Below, piece after piece: positions 16,267 to 24,903 of a stretch of DNA of 64,000 nt. How positions within the stretch are numbered: the first letter of the stretch is position 1; each line of letters begins with the position of its first letter. Source of the DNA: Peribacillus sp. FSL P2-0133 (GTDB lineage: Bacteria; Bacillota; Bacilli; Bacillales; DSM-1321). The DNA lies in contig NZ_CP150254.1 in assembly GCF_037975445.1 (NCBI RefSeq), forward strand, positions 2,292,001 to 2,356,000, written 5' to 3'. A model generated the notes under the pieces. The model did no database searches. It was not told the DNA's origin and was given only the letters and a program-made list of their open reading frames with translations. The position numbers and the translations under genes are program-made.

Positions 16267-16749
16267 TTAAAAAATTACCGCTAAAATAAAAAAAACAATC
16301 ATCAATAATTGAATTAATACTTTGGCTAAACTGCCGCCTAAAAAACCGATTATGGTAGCAAACCCAACTTTTGAAGCCTTCACTATATCTTTTTGAATGA
16401 TTAATTCCGAAATGAGGACTGCTAAAAATGGTACGAGAATTATCCCAAAAGGAGGGAAGACGAATGAACCAACAATCGTGGCAATAGCTGCTATTGTCTC
16501 GGATGTTTTTGACCCCCCATACTTTTTAACAAAATAACTATTTGCGATAATGTCGGCCGCGATTAATACACCGCTCAACACAACCATACTGATCCAGAAC
16601 CATAAGGATAACTCATCAGAATTAATAAGGAATTGATAAACTGCATATCCTCCCCAAATGGCAACAACCGAGGGAATAATAGGATAGACAATTCCTACAA
16701 AACTTAAAGCAAATAAGACGATCGTTAATCCCCACCATAAAATATCCAA
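16267..16749 (-). CDS. DUF456 membrane protein
   Basis: A 160-residue protein with five or six hydrophobic segments. G-I-V-Y-P-I-I-P at the first loop, A-D-I-I-A-N-S-Y-F-V-K-K-Y-G-G-S and the glycine-rich stretch F-P-P-F-G-I-I-L-V-P-F are hallmarks of DUF456. The function is unknown. The start is TTG with AAGGTGGAG 5 bases before it. Monocistronic, convergent with tauE, sharing its terminator. Confidence 0.85.
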   Translation of the reverse strand: MDILWWGLTIVLFALSFVGIVYPIIPSVVAIWGGYAVYQFLINSDELSLWFWISMVVLSGVLIAADIIANSYFVKKYGGSKTSETIAAIATIVGSFVFPPFGIILVPFLAVLISELIIQKDIVKASKVGFATIIGFLGGSLAKVLIQLLMIVFFILAVIF

Positions 16750-17244
16750 TAAAACTCCACCTTTTCATACTTACTTATCATATATCTACTAAATTATATT
16801 TCTATTTAGGGTCAAAAACCATTTATTCTTTTTTGTATATTCGAATCCCTCACAGGTCATCAACTACCAAAGGCTCAAATCCTTGATATCACAGGGGTTT
16901 GGTCCTTTCTTTATTTTGTCTAACGGGATGCGTTTAGATAAATAAGGTTTATGTATTCCAAATAAAGAAACTCGCCAATTACTATGGCGAGTTTTTGCTT
17001 TTTTATATACCAATACCGATGTCAAAACGACTGTCATTTCAGCACGGATTTTTAGAAAAGCACCTTAAAACGGAACCCTTTAACCTTTAAGGTAAGTCTT
17101 TTTGTTTTGAGGTTTCCATATAGGAAAAATAAAAAACAACAATGAAAGCAGTTGATTTCACCTAAGAAATACAACTGCTTTTAGCTTTTGGAAAGGAACC
17201 TGCGGATATTTCCTAGCAAATTAGTATACAAGGACTTTTATAAT
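16750..17244. other. Intergenic region with repeat copy and terminators
   Basis: It holds the second tRNA-end-like repeat (16840-16940) and two hairpins: AAACTCGCC/GGCGAGTTT (16968-17001, T-rich tail) and AAAGCAGTTG/CAACTGCTTT (17145-17183), the latter probably ending the leftward citrate-type transporter gene. No gene is seen. Confidence 0.65.
16840..16940 (+). repeat. tRNA-3'-end-like repeat, copy 2
   Basis: TTCGAATCCCTCACAGGTCA resembles a tRNA T-arm and 3' end, followed by the AAAGGCTCAAA hairpin and the tail GGATGCGTTTAGAT. About nine differences and one inserted base separate it from 5633-5732. Confidence 0.7.
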
Positions 17245-18567
17245 TTACAAAAAAGAAATAGCGCCACTAATTATAGCTAATACTGTTAAGATTAACGATG
17301 TCAAGATTGCCCATTTGTATGCGAATTTTTGATATTCTCCAAGGTCTTTATCAACCATGCCAACTAATAGAATGGTTGATGCAACAAGTGGGCTCATTAA
17401 ATGAGCGGGTTGTCCCAATATAGAAGCCCGAGCAATTTCTAACGGACTAATACCATAGGCTGAAGCTGCTTCTGCAAGAATAGGGAGAACTCCAAAATAA
17501 TAGGCATCATTCGATAAAACGAAAGTGAATGGCATACTTGTAATGCCAACAATGACAGGAAAAAACTGTCCTAATGAAGCAGGTATTATCGCAACCAGTC
17601 CATTAGCAATGGCATCAACCATTTTTGTACCGGAAAAGATTCCTGCAAATACTCCTGCCGCAAAAACTAATAGAACAACAATTAAAGCGTTTCCAGAATG
17701 TGCTAAGATACGTCTTTTTTGCATTTCCAGATTAGGGTAGTTAATCATTAAAGCAATGGCGAAACCGACCAAAAATAAAATAGGGGAAGGTACCAATCCC
17801 ATGATAAGAATGACCATAATGCCTACCACAATTAATAAGTTAACCCACAAAAAACGAGGACGTTTAATGTCAATATAAGGAAATGTTTCAGTGGCTTCAT
17901 TTTCTACAGTAGCAGCTATTTCATTTTTCAACTCGTCTATGTGTATTACACCCAGTCGTTTACGTTCTTTTTTCCCTAAAATAAATGCGACGAAAATAAC
18001 CCAAAGAGCACCACCAATCATGGTAGGAATAAGTGGAACAAAAAATTCGGATGCATCAAGTCCCAATACTGCTATTGCTCGGGTAGCAGGTCCACCCCAA
18101 GGGGTCATACCACTCATAACACTTAAAGCTAGCATGGCTACTGTGGCTAAAACCAATGGATTCATACCGATTCGTTTATAAAGTGGATACATAGCTGAAA
18201 CAGTAATGATATATGTTGTTGTACCGTCTCCATCTAGGGCCACGAGTAATGCAAGAATTGTGGTACCCATCGAAATTTTGACAGGATCTCCCTTGACGAC
18301 TTCTAATAACTTTTTGATAAGTGGATCAAATAAGCCCGTGTCTATCATAATACCAAAAAACAATATGGCAAATAATAATAGAGCTGCAGATGGAGCGACT
18401 AGCTTAATGCCTTCCATCATCATAGTCCCAATTTTACTTCCAAAACCACCAGCTACTGCAAAAACGATCGGAACTAAAGTTAAAGCAACAATGGGTGATA
18501 AACGTTTGGACATAATTAAATAGGTAAAAACGGTAACCATGGAGATGCCTAAAATTGTAACAAACAT
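17245..18567 (-). CDS. CitMHS-family citrate/tricarboxylate transporter 1
   Basis: A 440-residue transporter of the CitMHS family, which moves divalent-metal complexes of citrate-like acids with protons. About 11 membrane helices. Family motifs: ALDGDGTTTY near residue 110, G-M-T-P-W-G-G-P-A-T-R-A near 150 and F-V-L-S-N-D-A-Y-Y-F-G near 350. The ATG at 18567 has GGAGGGG 8 bases upstream; the six preceding codons overlap that ribosome site. A cre-like box (18590) and the shared LysR-type motif (18724) lie upstream. About three quarters of residues appear shared with the second copy at 26020. With TcuA and PrpF nearby, it probably imports tricarballylate or aconitate. Confidence 0.9.
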   Translation of the reverse strand: MFVTILGISMVTVFTYLIMSKRLSPIVALTLVPIVFAVAGGFGSKIGTMMMEGIKLVAPSAALLLFAILFFGIMIDTGLFDPLIKKLLEVVKGDPVKISMGTTILALLVALDGDGTTTYIITVSAMYPLYKRIGMNPLVLATVAMLALSVMSGMTPWGGPATRAIAVLGLDASEFFVPLIPTMIGGALWVIFVAFILGKKERKRLGVIHIDELKNEIAATVENEATETFPYIDIKRPRFLWVNLLIVVGIMVILIMGLVPSPILFLVGFAIALMINYPNLEMQKRRILAHSGNALIVVLLVFAAGVFAGIFSGTKMVDAIANGLVAIIPASLGQFFPVIVGITSMPFTFVLSNDAYYFGVLPILAEAASAYGISPLEIARASILGQPAHLMSPLVASTILLVGMVDKDLGEYQKFAYKWAILTSLILTVLAIISGAISFL

Positions 18568-18589
18568 TATTAAATCCCCTCCCATATTT

Positions 18590-18603
18590 TGAATGCGCTT
18601 TCA
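18590..18603. promoter_or_regulatory. cre-like CcpA site upstream of transporter 1
   Basis: Read leftwards, TGAAAGCGCATTCA matches the cre consensus TGWAARCGYTWNCW at 13 of 14 positions. It lies 23 bases before the start codon, so it could overlap the promoter or leader and give carbon catabolite repression. Confidence 0.7.
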
Positions 18604-18723
18604 AATGATTTCTGGATGACTAAAAAACAATTTCGCGACTATTCAGAAAAATTAATCGGTAGATTAATTAGTTTTACACTATGCTAAGCGCTTTTCTTTA
18701 TTAAAGGTAATACAGAGAGAACA

Positions 18724-18752
18724 ATAAGTTAAATACATATTTTTTTTGTATT
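18724..18752. promoter_or_regulatory. Shared AT-rich LysR-type motif, site 1
   Basis: ATAAGTTAAATACATATTTT continuing into TTTTGTATT. The palindrome AATACA-N9-TGTATT fits a LysR-type box. The same core AAATACATATTTTTT occurs at 24832 and, in reverse orientation, at 25866, each time upstream of a tricarboxylate gene and in the same orientation relative to it. Confidence 0.65.
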
Positions 18753-18868
18753 GGTATCAAAATAATTTATTCTTTAAAAAGAATCGGGAGTAGAGCAAAG
18801 AAAGCCAAAGGATAAATGATTAAATTACGAAATATTTTAAAAGTTTAATGATATTTTTAGTATTTAAA

Positions 18869-18913
18869 AAGAAGGTCATCATCTAAATATTGTGGATGAT
18901 AACCCTCTTTTCT
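18869..18913 (-). terminator. Terminator of the lysR-abrB unit
   Basis: Read leftwards, GGATGATAACC-like and GGTCATCATC-like arms pair (ATCATC/GATGAT with flanking pairs) and CTTCTTTTT follows. It lies about 50 bases past the AbrB-type gene stop. Confidence 0.6.
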
Positions 18914-18963
18914 TTATAAATCAGACTTTTTCAGTGTCCTTGAGTAAAGCTCTCTCTTCTTTT

Positions 18964-20091
18964 TTATTTAACATTTAGTTTTACGTTACTGTTCTTGTCT
19001 TTTTTTCTTAAACTTAATTTTAATACCATTCTTAGCAATGGAGGCACTGCGGCATAAATAAAAGCCATCCGAAATAGTTGATAGCTGGTAACAGTAGATA
19101 CATCAGCATTGACTTCTTGTGCAATGATTCCCATTTGATCCATTCCACCAGGGGCTAAACTTAAAAAACCCGTAATAGTCGATAAATCATAATAATGGGT
19201 CAGTAGAAAACTAAAAAACATTGTTGCACAGATCAAAATTAGTCCGTTCAGCAAAGCCAATAATAAGGTTTTTCTTTTGTTGTCAAGTTGTTCCGGTTTT
19301 AATAGTAAACCGATATAACCGCCAACCATAAATTGAGATATATCAAGAAGTGAAGGAGGAAGTGGTGGTCCCTGCAAACCTAAAAGACCTATTGCAGCAG
19401 CAACGATTACTGGTCCTAAAAAGTAAGGAGCTGGTAGTTTAAATATTTTACCTATTCTTGCTGCGAGAAAACAAATAAGCGCGAACAGAAAGATAAGAGG
19501 AAATAAATCACTCCACTCTGGAATAACGTTATCCATTATTTTAGATGAGCCATTGGTACTTTTCGCTGCAAAAATGGGACTGAAAATTAAAAGGGGAACT
19601 AAGAAAACAACCATTATCACTCTTGTAACATGGAAAAAGGTTACTGTCGTAATATCAATACCTTTCATTTCTTCTGCAAACACAACGATTTGTGACAAAC
19701 CTCCAGGAATACTACTCGTTAAGGATGTAGGATAGTCAATGCTGGAATATTTTGACATAACAAAAGCCGAACATACACACACAAGGACAATTAAGGTTGT
19801 AAGGATTAACATTGAGGGAAGGTGACTAATCATGTCAGACAGTGAGCTCTTGGTAAAAGAGATGCCAATTGAATAACCTACAATAATTAATCCAGTATTT
19901 CTCATCGAAACGGGCCAAATTAAATTAACGTTTTTGAAACGTGATGCAATTAATAGGGCTGCCATTGGACCTAGAAGCCAGGGGATTGGCAATCTGATAA
20001 GAGTGAAAAGGCCGCCTCCAATAAAAGCAGTTAGAAGTGCAGCTGAAAATTGGGTTGTCTTGCTTGCATTATTTAAATCCCACTTTTTCAT
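18964..20091 (-). CDS. AbrB-family membrane transporter
   Basis: A 375-residue membrane protein of the AbrB/PF05145 family (not the DNA-binding AbrB). Two homologous halves each carry a P-G-G loop: S-I-P-G-G-L-S-Q-I-V-V-F-A-E-E and L-A-P-G-G-M-D-Q-M-G-I-I-A-Q-E. About ten helices. The family has been loosely named ammonia monooxygenase, but its transport-like fold and its frequent pairing with tricarboxylate genes suggest an anion carrier. AAAGGAAGAG precedes the ATG. It starts 47 bases after the LysR gene, so both are probably one unit. Confidence 0.85.
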   Translation of the reverse strand: MKKWDLNNASKTTQFSAALLTAFIGGGLFTLIRLPIPWLLGPMAALLIASRFKNVNLIWPVSMRNTGLIIVGYSIGISFTKSSLSDMISHLPSMLILTTLIVLVCVCSAFVMSKYSSIDYPTSLTSSIPGGLSQIVVFAEEMKGIDITTVTFFHVTRVIMVVFLVPLLIFSPIFAAKSTNGSSKIMDNVIPEWSDLFPLIFLFALICFLAARIGKIFKLPAPYFLGPVIVAAAIGLLGLQGPPLPPSLLDISQFMVGGYIGLLLKPEQLDNKRKTLLLALLNGLILICATMFFSFLLTHYYDLSTITGFLSLAPGGMDQMGIIAQEVNADVSTVTSYQLFRMAFIYAAVPPLLRMVLKLSLRKKDKNSNVKLNVK

Positions 20092-20138
20092 ATTAATTCT
20101 CTTCCTTTGTACTAGTTTTATTTCGATTCGTCTTATTT

Positions 20139-20999
20139 CTATTGTTTAGAATCATTAAGAAAATCAATAAATGCTTTTACTTGTGCCAAATCCATAGTCA
20201 CATCACGATAAAAAACCCAAGTTTCTCTAAGCAAATAGCTATTATCGCTTAATACAATAGGGAAAGTATACAGTGGTTCATCATTTTTAATACAGATTTC
20301 TGGTAAAATGGCATATCCTAAACCATTAAGAACCAGTTCTTTACATGTTTCAATCCGATCTACCTCCATTGAAATCTTAGGTGGTACCGCAAATGTTTCC
20401 TGCCACCAGTTTTCAATAGTATTCCTTAACGATTGGTCTGTCTGATAATTAATTCTAGGAAGAAAAGGAAGTTCTTTTAATTCAATTTTTTTACTGGAGG
20501 CAATACAAATCTTTTCTTCTTGAAATAACACTTTATTTTCCTGCCATTTGTAAGGACCTCTAACTATCCCGAGGTGTGCTTCTTCTTTTTGAAGCATTTG
20601 ATGAATTTGAGAACTCCATCCAGTTTTCAAACTAATTTCAACCTCTGGATATAGGGTTAGAAATTCTTTTAATAATACTGGCAGTTTATATCGGGCAAAC
20701 AAGCCAGATACACCCAATCGCAAAGTTCCTTTTACTTTTTTATCCAAATTTGAAATGTGTTCTTTTGCAGCTCCTAATTGCTTACGCATATTTTTCGAAT
20801 ATTTAACTAGGTATTCCCCTTCAATTGTAAACTCGACACCTCTTTTGCCTCTAGAGATTAAATTTGTTTTGAACTCTTTTTCCAGCTGTTTTATACGATA
20901 GGATAAAGCTGGCTGAGAAATAAATAGTCGTTGTGCTGCCTTTGTTATATTTCTTTCTTCGTATAGAGTAATTAAAATAAGCCAGTCTTTTTCATCCAT
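20139..20999 (-). CDS. LysR-family regulator 1
   Basis: A 286-residue LysR-type protein. The helix-turn-helix is at residues 1-60 with R-N-I-T-K-A-A-Q-R-L-F-I-S-Q-P-A-L-S-Y-R-I and the effector-binding domain runs from about 90. AAAGGAG lies 9 bases before the ATG. It is divergent from the tcuA-like gene and upstream of the AbrB-type transporter. It is closely related to the second LysR at 24904 (same M/V-D-E-K-D-W start and matching C-K-E-x-V region). Likely effector: a tricarboxylate. A 12-bp-armed dyad at 21178-21211 is its most obvious candidate target. Confidence 0.9.
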   Translation of the reverse strand: MDEKDWLILITLYEERNITKAAQRLFISQPALSYRIKQLEKEFKTNLISRGKRGVEFTIEGEYLVKYSKNMRKQLGAAKEHISNLDKKVKGTLRLGVSGLFARYKLPVLLKEFLTLYPEVEISLKTGWSSQIHQMLQKEEAHLGIVRGPYKWQENKVLFQEEKICIASSKKIELKELPFLPRINYQTDQSLRNTIENWWQETFAVPPKISMEVDRIETCKELVLNGLGYAILPEICIKNDEPLYTFPIVLSDNSYLLRETWVFYRDVTMDLAQVKAFIDFLNDSKQ

Positions 21000-21177
21000 A
21001 AAATTTTTCTCCTTTAACCATAAAAAATATTTATGGGTAATTGTAAATAATAATAATTTATTTGATTTCTAAAAGTATAATACAACTAATGAATAAAAGA
21101 AATCTATCTTTTTATGTAAATCAATAGCTCACAATAGTTTGCGTTTCCTGCATTTTTTCATAAAATTTTTCTATGGC

Positions 21178-21211
21178 AATGAATAAAAAAACAATATTAT
21201 TTTTATTCATT
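21178..21211. promoter_or_regulatory. Perfect dyad upstream of tcuA-like gene
   Basis: AATGAATAAAAA and TTTTTATTCATT form perfect 12-base arms separated by 10 bases. A related half, AATGAATAAAAG, lies about 90 bases to the left. It sits 56 bases before the tcuA-like start in the divergent lysR-tcuA interval, an expected site for LysR control. Confidence 0.6.
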
Positions 21212-21266
21212 ATTTTCACTTATTATTTACATGAAGAGTTATCACTACTTAACAGGAGGGGTAAAA

Positions 21267-22778
21267 ATGTCAAATACACAAAATTATGATGTAGTTGTAG
21301 TAGGGGCAGGAAACGCAGCTTTATGTGCCGCAATCTCAGCAAAAGAGGGAGGTGCTAGAGTTCTTGTGTTAGAACGAGGACCAGTGGAAAAGCGTGGAGG
21401 GAACTCTTTCTTCACGGATGGAGCCATTCGTGTTGCATACAATAATTTGGACGCAATCAGAAATATAATACCTGAATTAACAGATGAAGAATCCGATTTA
21501 ATTGTAATGCCTGAATACTCGGAATCCGATTATTACAATGATCTAATGCGAGTAACAGGTGGACAAAGTAATCCTGAGTTAGCAAAACAGCTGGTTTCTA
21601 GATCGTATGAAACAATTACGTGGATGCGTGATCAGGGAATAAAATTTGAATTGAATTATGAAAATCAATCTTTCGTACAAGATGGAAAGCGCAATTTCTG
21701 GGGGGGACTGCCTATCAAAACGGAGGATAAAGGCGTTGGCTTAATGAGACAGCTCTTTGCGCGGACAGAAGAAATCGGCATCGACGTTTGGTACGATTCA
21801 CGTGCTGTGGAGCTAGTATCAGAGCATAACACAATAACCGGTGTCGTTGTTGAGAACGATCATACAATGGTAACTGTTCAGACATCCGGTGTGATTTTGG
21901 CTTGTGGCGGCTTTGAAGCCAATAAGAAAATGAGAAGTGAAAATATTGGTGAAGAATGGGAAGCGGCTATTGTTCGTGGAACCGAGTTCAACACAGGAGA
22001 CGGCATTTCCATGGCTATGGCAGTTGGGGCTGAAAAATTTGGGCAGTGGTCTGGATGTCATTCTATTGGGACAGATTATAATGCGCCAAAAGTAGGAGAC
22101 TTCACGAAGCCGGGAGATATTTTTAAAAAGCATTCTTATCCTTACAGCGTCATGCTTAATAATGAAGGGAAACGGTTTGTTGATGAAGGAGCAGATTTGC
22201 GAAATTACACCTATGCCAAATACGGCCGTGAGGTACTAAAACAGCCTGGACATGTGGCATATCAAATTTATGATGCACAGGTACGCCCGATGCTGCGTAA
22301 AGAATATGACCTTGAAGAAGCGACTATTTATAAAGCAGATACTCTTGGGGAGTTGGCTAGTTTACTGCCGGTCAATCAAACACAATTTCTTAAAACGATC
22401 GAAGAGTATAACAGTGCCGTACAAGATGGCGAGTATAGACCCGCAGAGAAAGATGGCAAAGGAACGAAAGGAATTACCCCTCCTAAATCCAACTGGGCAC
22501 TTCGAATTGAACAAGGTCCATTCTATGCTTTCCCTGTAACGTGCGGAATCACCTTCTCGTTCGGTGGTTTGCATGTAGATACAACGGGTCATGTGTTAGA
22601 CAAAGAAGAACAACCGATAAAAGGTCTCTTTGCGGCTGGTGAAATGATTGGGGGGATTTTTTATGAAAACTATCCTGGTGGATCCGGGTTAATGTCTGGA
22701 GCAGTCTTTGGAAAATTAGCTGGTTCATCCGCAGCCCGCTATACTCAAGAAAAGGTTGAAACGATCAATAATCACTGA
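21267..22778 (+). CDS. tcuA: TcuA-like FAD-dependent tricarballylate dehydrogenase
   Basis: A 503-residue flavoprotein of the fumarate reductase/succinate dehydrogenase-like group. FAD-binding V-V-V-G-A-G-N-A-A-L-C-A-A opens the chain (residues 8-20), ERGPVEKRGGNSFFTDGAIR follows, and the C-terminal F-A-A-G-E-M-I-G-G and Y-P-G-G-S-G-L motifs complete the FAD site. In Salmonella TcuA oxidises tricarballylate to cis-aconitate. No TcuB (electron acceptor) gene adjoins it, so its electron route is open. The ATG at 21267 has GGAGGGG 6 bases upstream. Two CitMHS transporters and a PrpF-like isomerase nearby support a C6-tricarboxylate role. Confidence 0.88.
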   Translation: MSNTQNYDVVVVGAGNAALCAAISAKEGGARVLVLERGPVEKRGGNSFFTDGAIRVAYNNLDAIRNIIPELTDEESDLIVMPEYSESDYYNDLMRVTGGQSNPELAKQLVSRSYETITWMRDQGIKFELNYENQSFVQDGKRNFWGGLPIKTEDKGVGLMRQLFARTEEIGIDVWYDSRAVELVSEHNTITGVVVENDHTMVTVQTSGVILACGGFEANKKMRSENIGEEWEAAIVRGTEFNTGDGISMAMAVGAEKFGQWSGCHSIGTDYNAPKVGDFTKPGDIFKKHSYPYSVMLNNEGKRFVDEGADLRNYTYAKYGREVLKQPGHVAYQIYDAQVRPMLRKEYDLEEATIYKADTLGELASLLPVNQTQFLKTIEEYNSAVQDGEYRPAEKDGKGTKGITPPKSNWALRIEQGPFYAFPVTCGITFSFGGLHVDTTGHVLDKEEQPIKGLFAAGEMIGGIFYENYPGGSGLMSGAVFGKLAGSSAARYTQEKVETINNH

Positions 22779-23422
22779 GTCTTTTCCATGAATGGTTTAT
22801 TAGATAAGAATGTGTCCAAAAAATAATAGAGTTACGTGTAGTAGAAGAATGAAAAATAGCCAAGGCTTAAAAATGTCCTTGGCTGTTTGGTATTTTAAAA
22901 TATAAAAATTCTGTATGCTTTGACTAAAACTCATATCATATAGGTATATAAAAGGTCAAACTTAGTAACAGTTTATCTATTGGAATTTTTTCAGGTGGAG
23001 TGATTGTATAGCTTTAAGCGTCCTGATGGCCAGACAATAAGATTCTTCATTACTAGCTTTTCGAGTTTAGCACCAGCTTGAATGGATCAGATGGGCATTA
23101 ACGTGCATGAAGCCAGTTCTAACTTATCAATTTACCAGTTATATTGCTGTTGATCACTCCGATGCTAAAATTCAGCATGAAAAAGGGTAGTGGATTTGTT
23201 TACTGGTATTTTTCTCTAAACAAAATGATAGATAGTAATTAGCTTTTTTTAAATACTATAGTAACCATAAAAATTTGATTTCAGTATCTGTACCCTAATT
23301 TGTATAGGGGTTTTAGCTTATCTGGGGAAATTCACTTCTATTCTCAATCCTAGTTTATTATTAAGTTTGAAGACATGGTTTAGGTGAAATACATTAGAGT
23401 CTGGGCTCTTTTGATGTCTCAC
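22779..23422. other. Intergenic region with terminator and possible IS end
   Basis: AGCCAAGG/CCTTGGCT (22858-22884) forms the tcuA terminator. TGTGTCCAAAAAATAATAGA at 22811 loosely resembles the IS3-type end at 5156. The remaining 500 bases are AT-rich with no convincing frame. Confidence 0.5.
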
Positions 23423-23569
23423 TTATACAAAACAAGGATCATTGAAGTAAACAATTTCGGAAAGAATTTTAGTGCCTTTCATATTTTTGAATAGTTCTTT
23501 CGCTTCTTTTTCTGTGTCAAATTCAAATATTTTAATATTTTCTTTTAAAAAGACAGTGATGACCCACAT
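23423..23569 (-). CDS. Conserved-looking small protein, 48 residues
   Basis: The short leftward frame starts MWVITVFLKENIKIFEFDTE, then K-E-A-K-E-L-F-K-N-M and ends in a stop after I-V-Y-F-N-D-P-C-F-V. GGAGG lies 8 bases before the ATG. The beta-alpha-beta pattern with a central charged helix (about 19-31) looks like a real small Bacillus protein; codon use is coherent and there is no overlapping gene. It lies downstream of and on the same strand as the PrpF-like gene (23628), 58 bases past its stop, so it could be transcribed separately or by readthrough in order prpF then this gene. The function is unknown. Confidence 0.65.
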   Translation of the reverse strand: MWVITVFLKENIKIFEFDTEKEAKELFKNMKGTKILSEIVYFNDPCFV

Positions 23570-23627
23570 TTGACAAGCCTCCAAGTGATAGAAAATTTTT
23601 TTGCTGTAATTTGCAGATCAATTCAAA

Positions 23628-24755
23628 TCAAGCTAATTGATAGGAAAGCTCATAATATTTTTTCGTGTACACGTATCCCTCCAAAATGATTCTTGCTGTG
23701 CGTACCACTTTAATAGCGCGTATGTGTCCTGCCAAGAAATCAACTTTTGTTTCCATTATCCCGGCCGGGTGGGCTAATCGAAAAATTTCGTGTTTAATAT
23801 TTACCATCTCAGATAAAACCGTTTCCTGTAAGTAAGCCCCTGCTGTTGCACAGATGGCTCCTGTAATAGCAAGCGCTTGATGGGGCTTTTGCATGGACAT
23901 CATTCGGATCATCAAATCCATCTCTGACGCTTTTCTTTCCGATCCGTTTAGATCGACGTAATCCATAGGAGGAGCAATTAGGGTCATTTTAGGTACAGCA
24001 GGAGATTTGACAGTAGCTGTTTTCTTATCGGAAAATTGACACATTTCAGCTGCAATTGACCGAATTTCTTCCAGTTCATTTAATTTTTCCTGTGAATAAT
24101 CAGTGGGCAATTCGCTTCCGCTTAGACCAATATCCTGTGCCCTTACAAAAACGAGTGGATTGGCAACATCAATAATTGAAACTTGAATTAGTCGATCCTT
24201 GGTTTTAATCATGTCAATCGGATTTCCTGTAGGGAAAAGTTTTCCTGTAACTGCTCCTTCTGCACGAGTAAAAGAAAGATAGACAGGTGATCCTTTACCA
24301 GGCACCCCAGGAATTGAGCAACATCCTTCTGATTTTACATGTCCATTTTCAACCTCTACTTCTGCAATAATCAATTTTTGTGTATTCACGTTAAAGATTT
24401 TCACCGTTGTAACAGGTTCTTTTGCAGGGACTAATCCTTGCTCAATTGCGTAAGGTCCTACAGCAGATGAAATATTTCCACAATTTCCTTTAAAATCAAC
24501 CATTTGATTATCGATACTAATCTGAGCAAATGTATATTCCACATCGAATTCTGGTGAATCTGATTTTTTGATAATCGCTGCTTTACTTGTCAATGAATTC
24601 GCTCCTCCAAGACCATCAATCTGTCTCCGATCCGGACTGCCCATCACGTCAAGTAAGAAACCTTCCCAGTGTAAGGGATTCGAAGGCATATGTTCATAGT
24701 TAAGGAACACACCTTTACTTGTCCCGCCGCGCATTACAACTACAGGTACTTTCAT
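23628..24755 (-). CDS. PrpF-family isomerase (aconitate/methylaconitate type)
   Basis: A 375-residue protein of the PrpF family, a diaminopimelate epimerase-like fold. Key features: V-V-M-R-G-G-T-S-K-G at residues 5-14, F-K-G-N-C-G-N-I-S-S-A-V-G-P-Y-A around 85-100 and P-A-G-I-M-E-T-K in the last quarter. Family members shift double bonds in 2-methylaconitate, oxalomesaconate or aconitate. Beside a TcuA-like enzyme it probably interconverts trans- and cis-aconitate, though this is inferred. The ATG at 24755 has AAAGGTGG 7 bases upstream; the TTG seven codons earlier is less likely. Divergent from LysR 2, with the shared motif in between. Confidence 0.85.
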   Translation of the reverse strand: MKVPVVVMRGGTSKGVFLNYEHMPSNPLHWEGFLLDVMGSPDRRQIDGLGGANSLTSKAAIIKKSDSPEFDVEYTFAQISIDNQMVDFKGNCGNISSAVGPYAIEQGLVPAKEPVTTVKIFNVNTQKLIIAEVEVENGHVKSEGCCSIPGVPGKGSPVYLSFTRAEGAVTGKLFPTGNPIDMIKTKDRLIQVSIIDVANPLVFVRAQDIGLSGSELPTDYSQEKLNELEEIRSIAAEMCQFSDKKTATVKSPAVPKMTLIAPPMDYVDLNGSERKASEMDLMIRMMSMQKPHQALAITGAICATAGAYLQETVLSEMVNIKHEIFRLAHPAGIMETKVDFLAGHIRAIKVVRTARIILEGYVYTKKYYELSYQLA

Positions 24756-24831
24756 TGTATAACCACCTTTTCTCAACCAATATTTATAGCACTACCGGTT
24801 CCTTTGAAAATATAGTATGATAAGTTTGTTC

Positions 24832-24853
24832 ATAAGTAAAATACATATTTTTT
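24832..24853. promoter_or_regulatory. Shared AT-rich LysR-type motif, site 2
   Basis: ATAAGTAAAATACATATTTT followed by TTT, in the divergent interval between the PrpF-like gene and LysR 2. It matches sites at 18724 and 25866. Confidence 0.65.
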
Positions 24854-24903
24854 TAATAAAAATGATAAAAAAACTTATAATCTATAAAGTGGGAGATGGT
24901 TAA

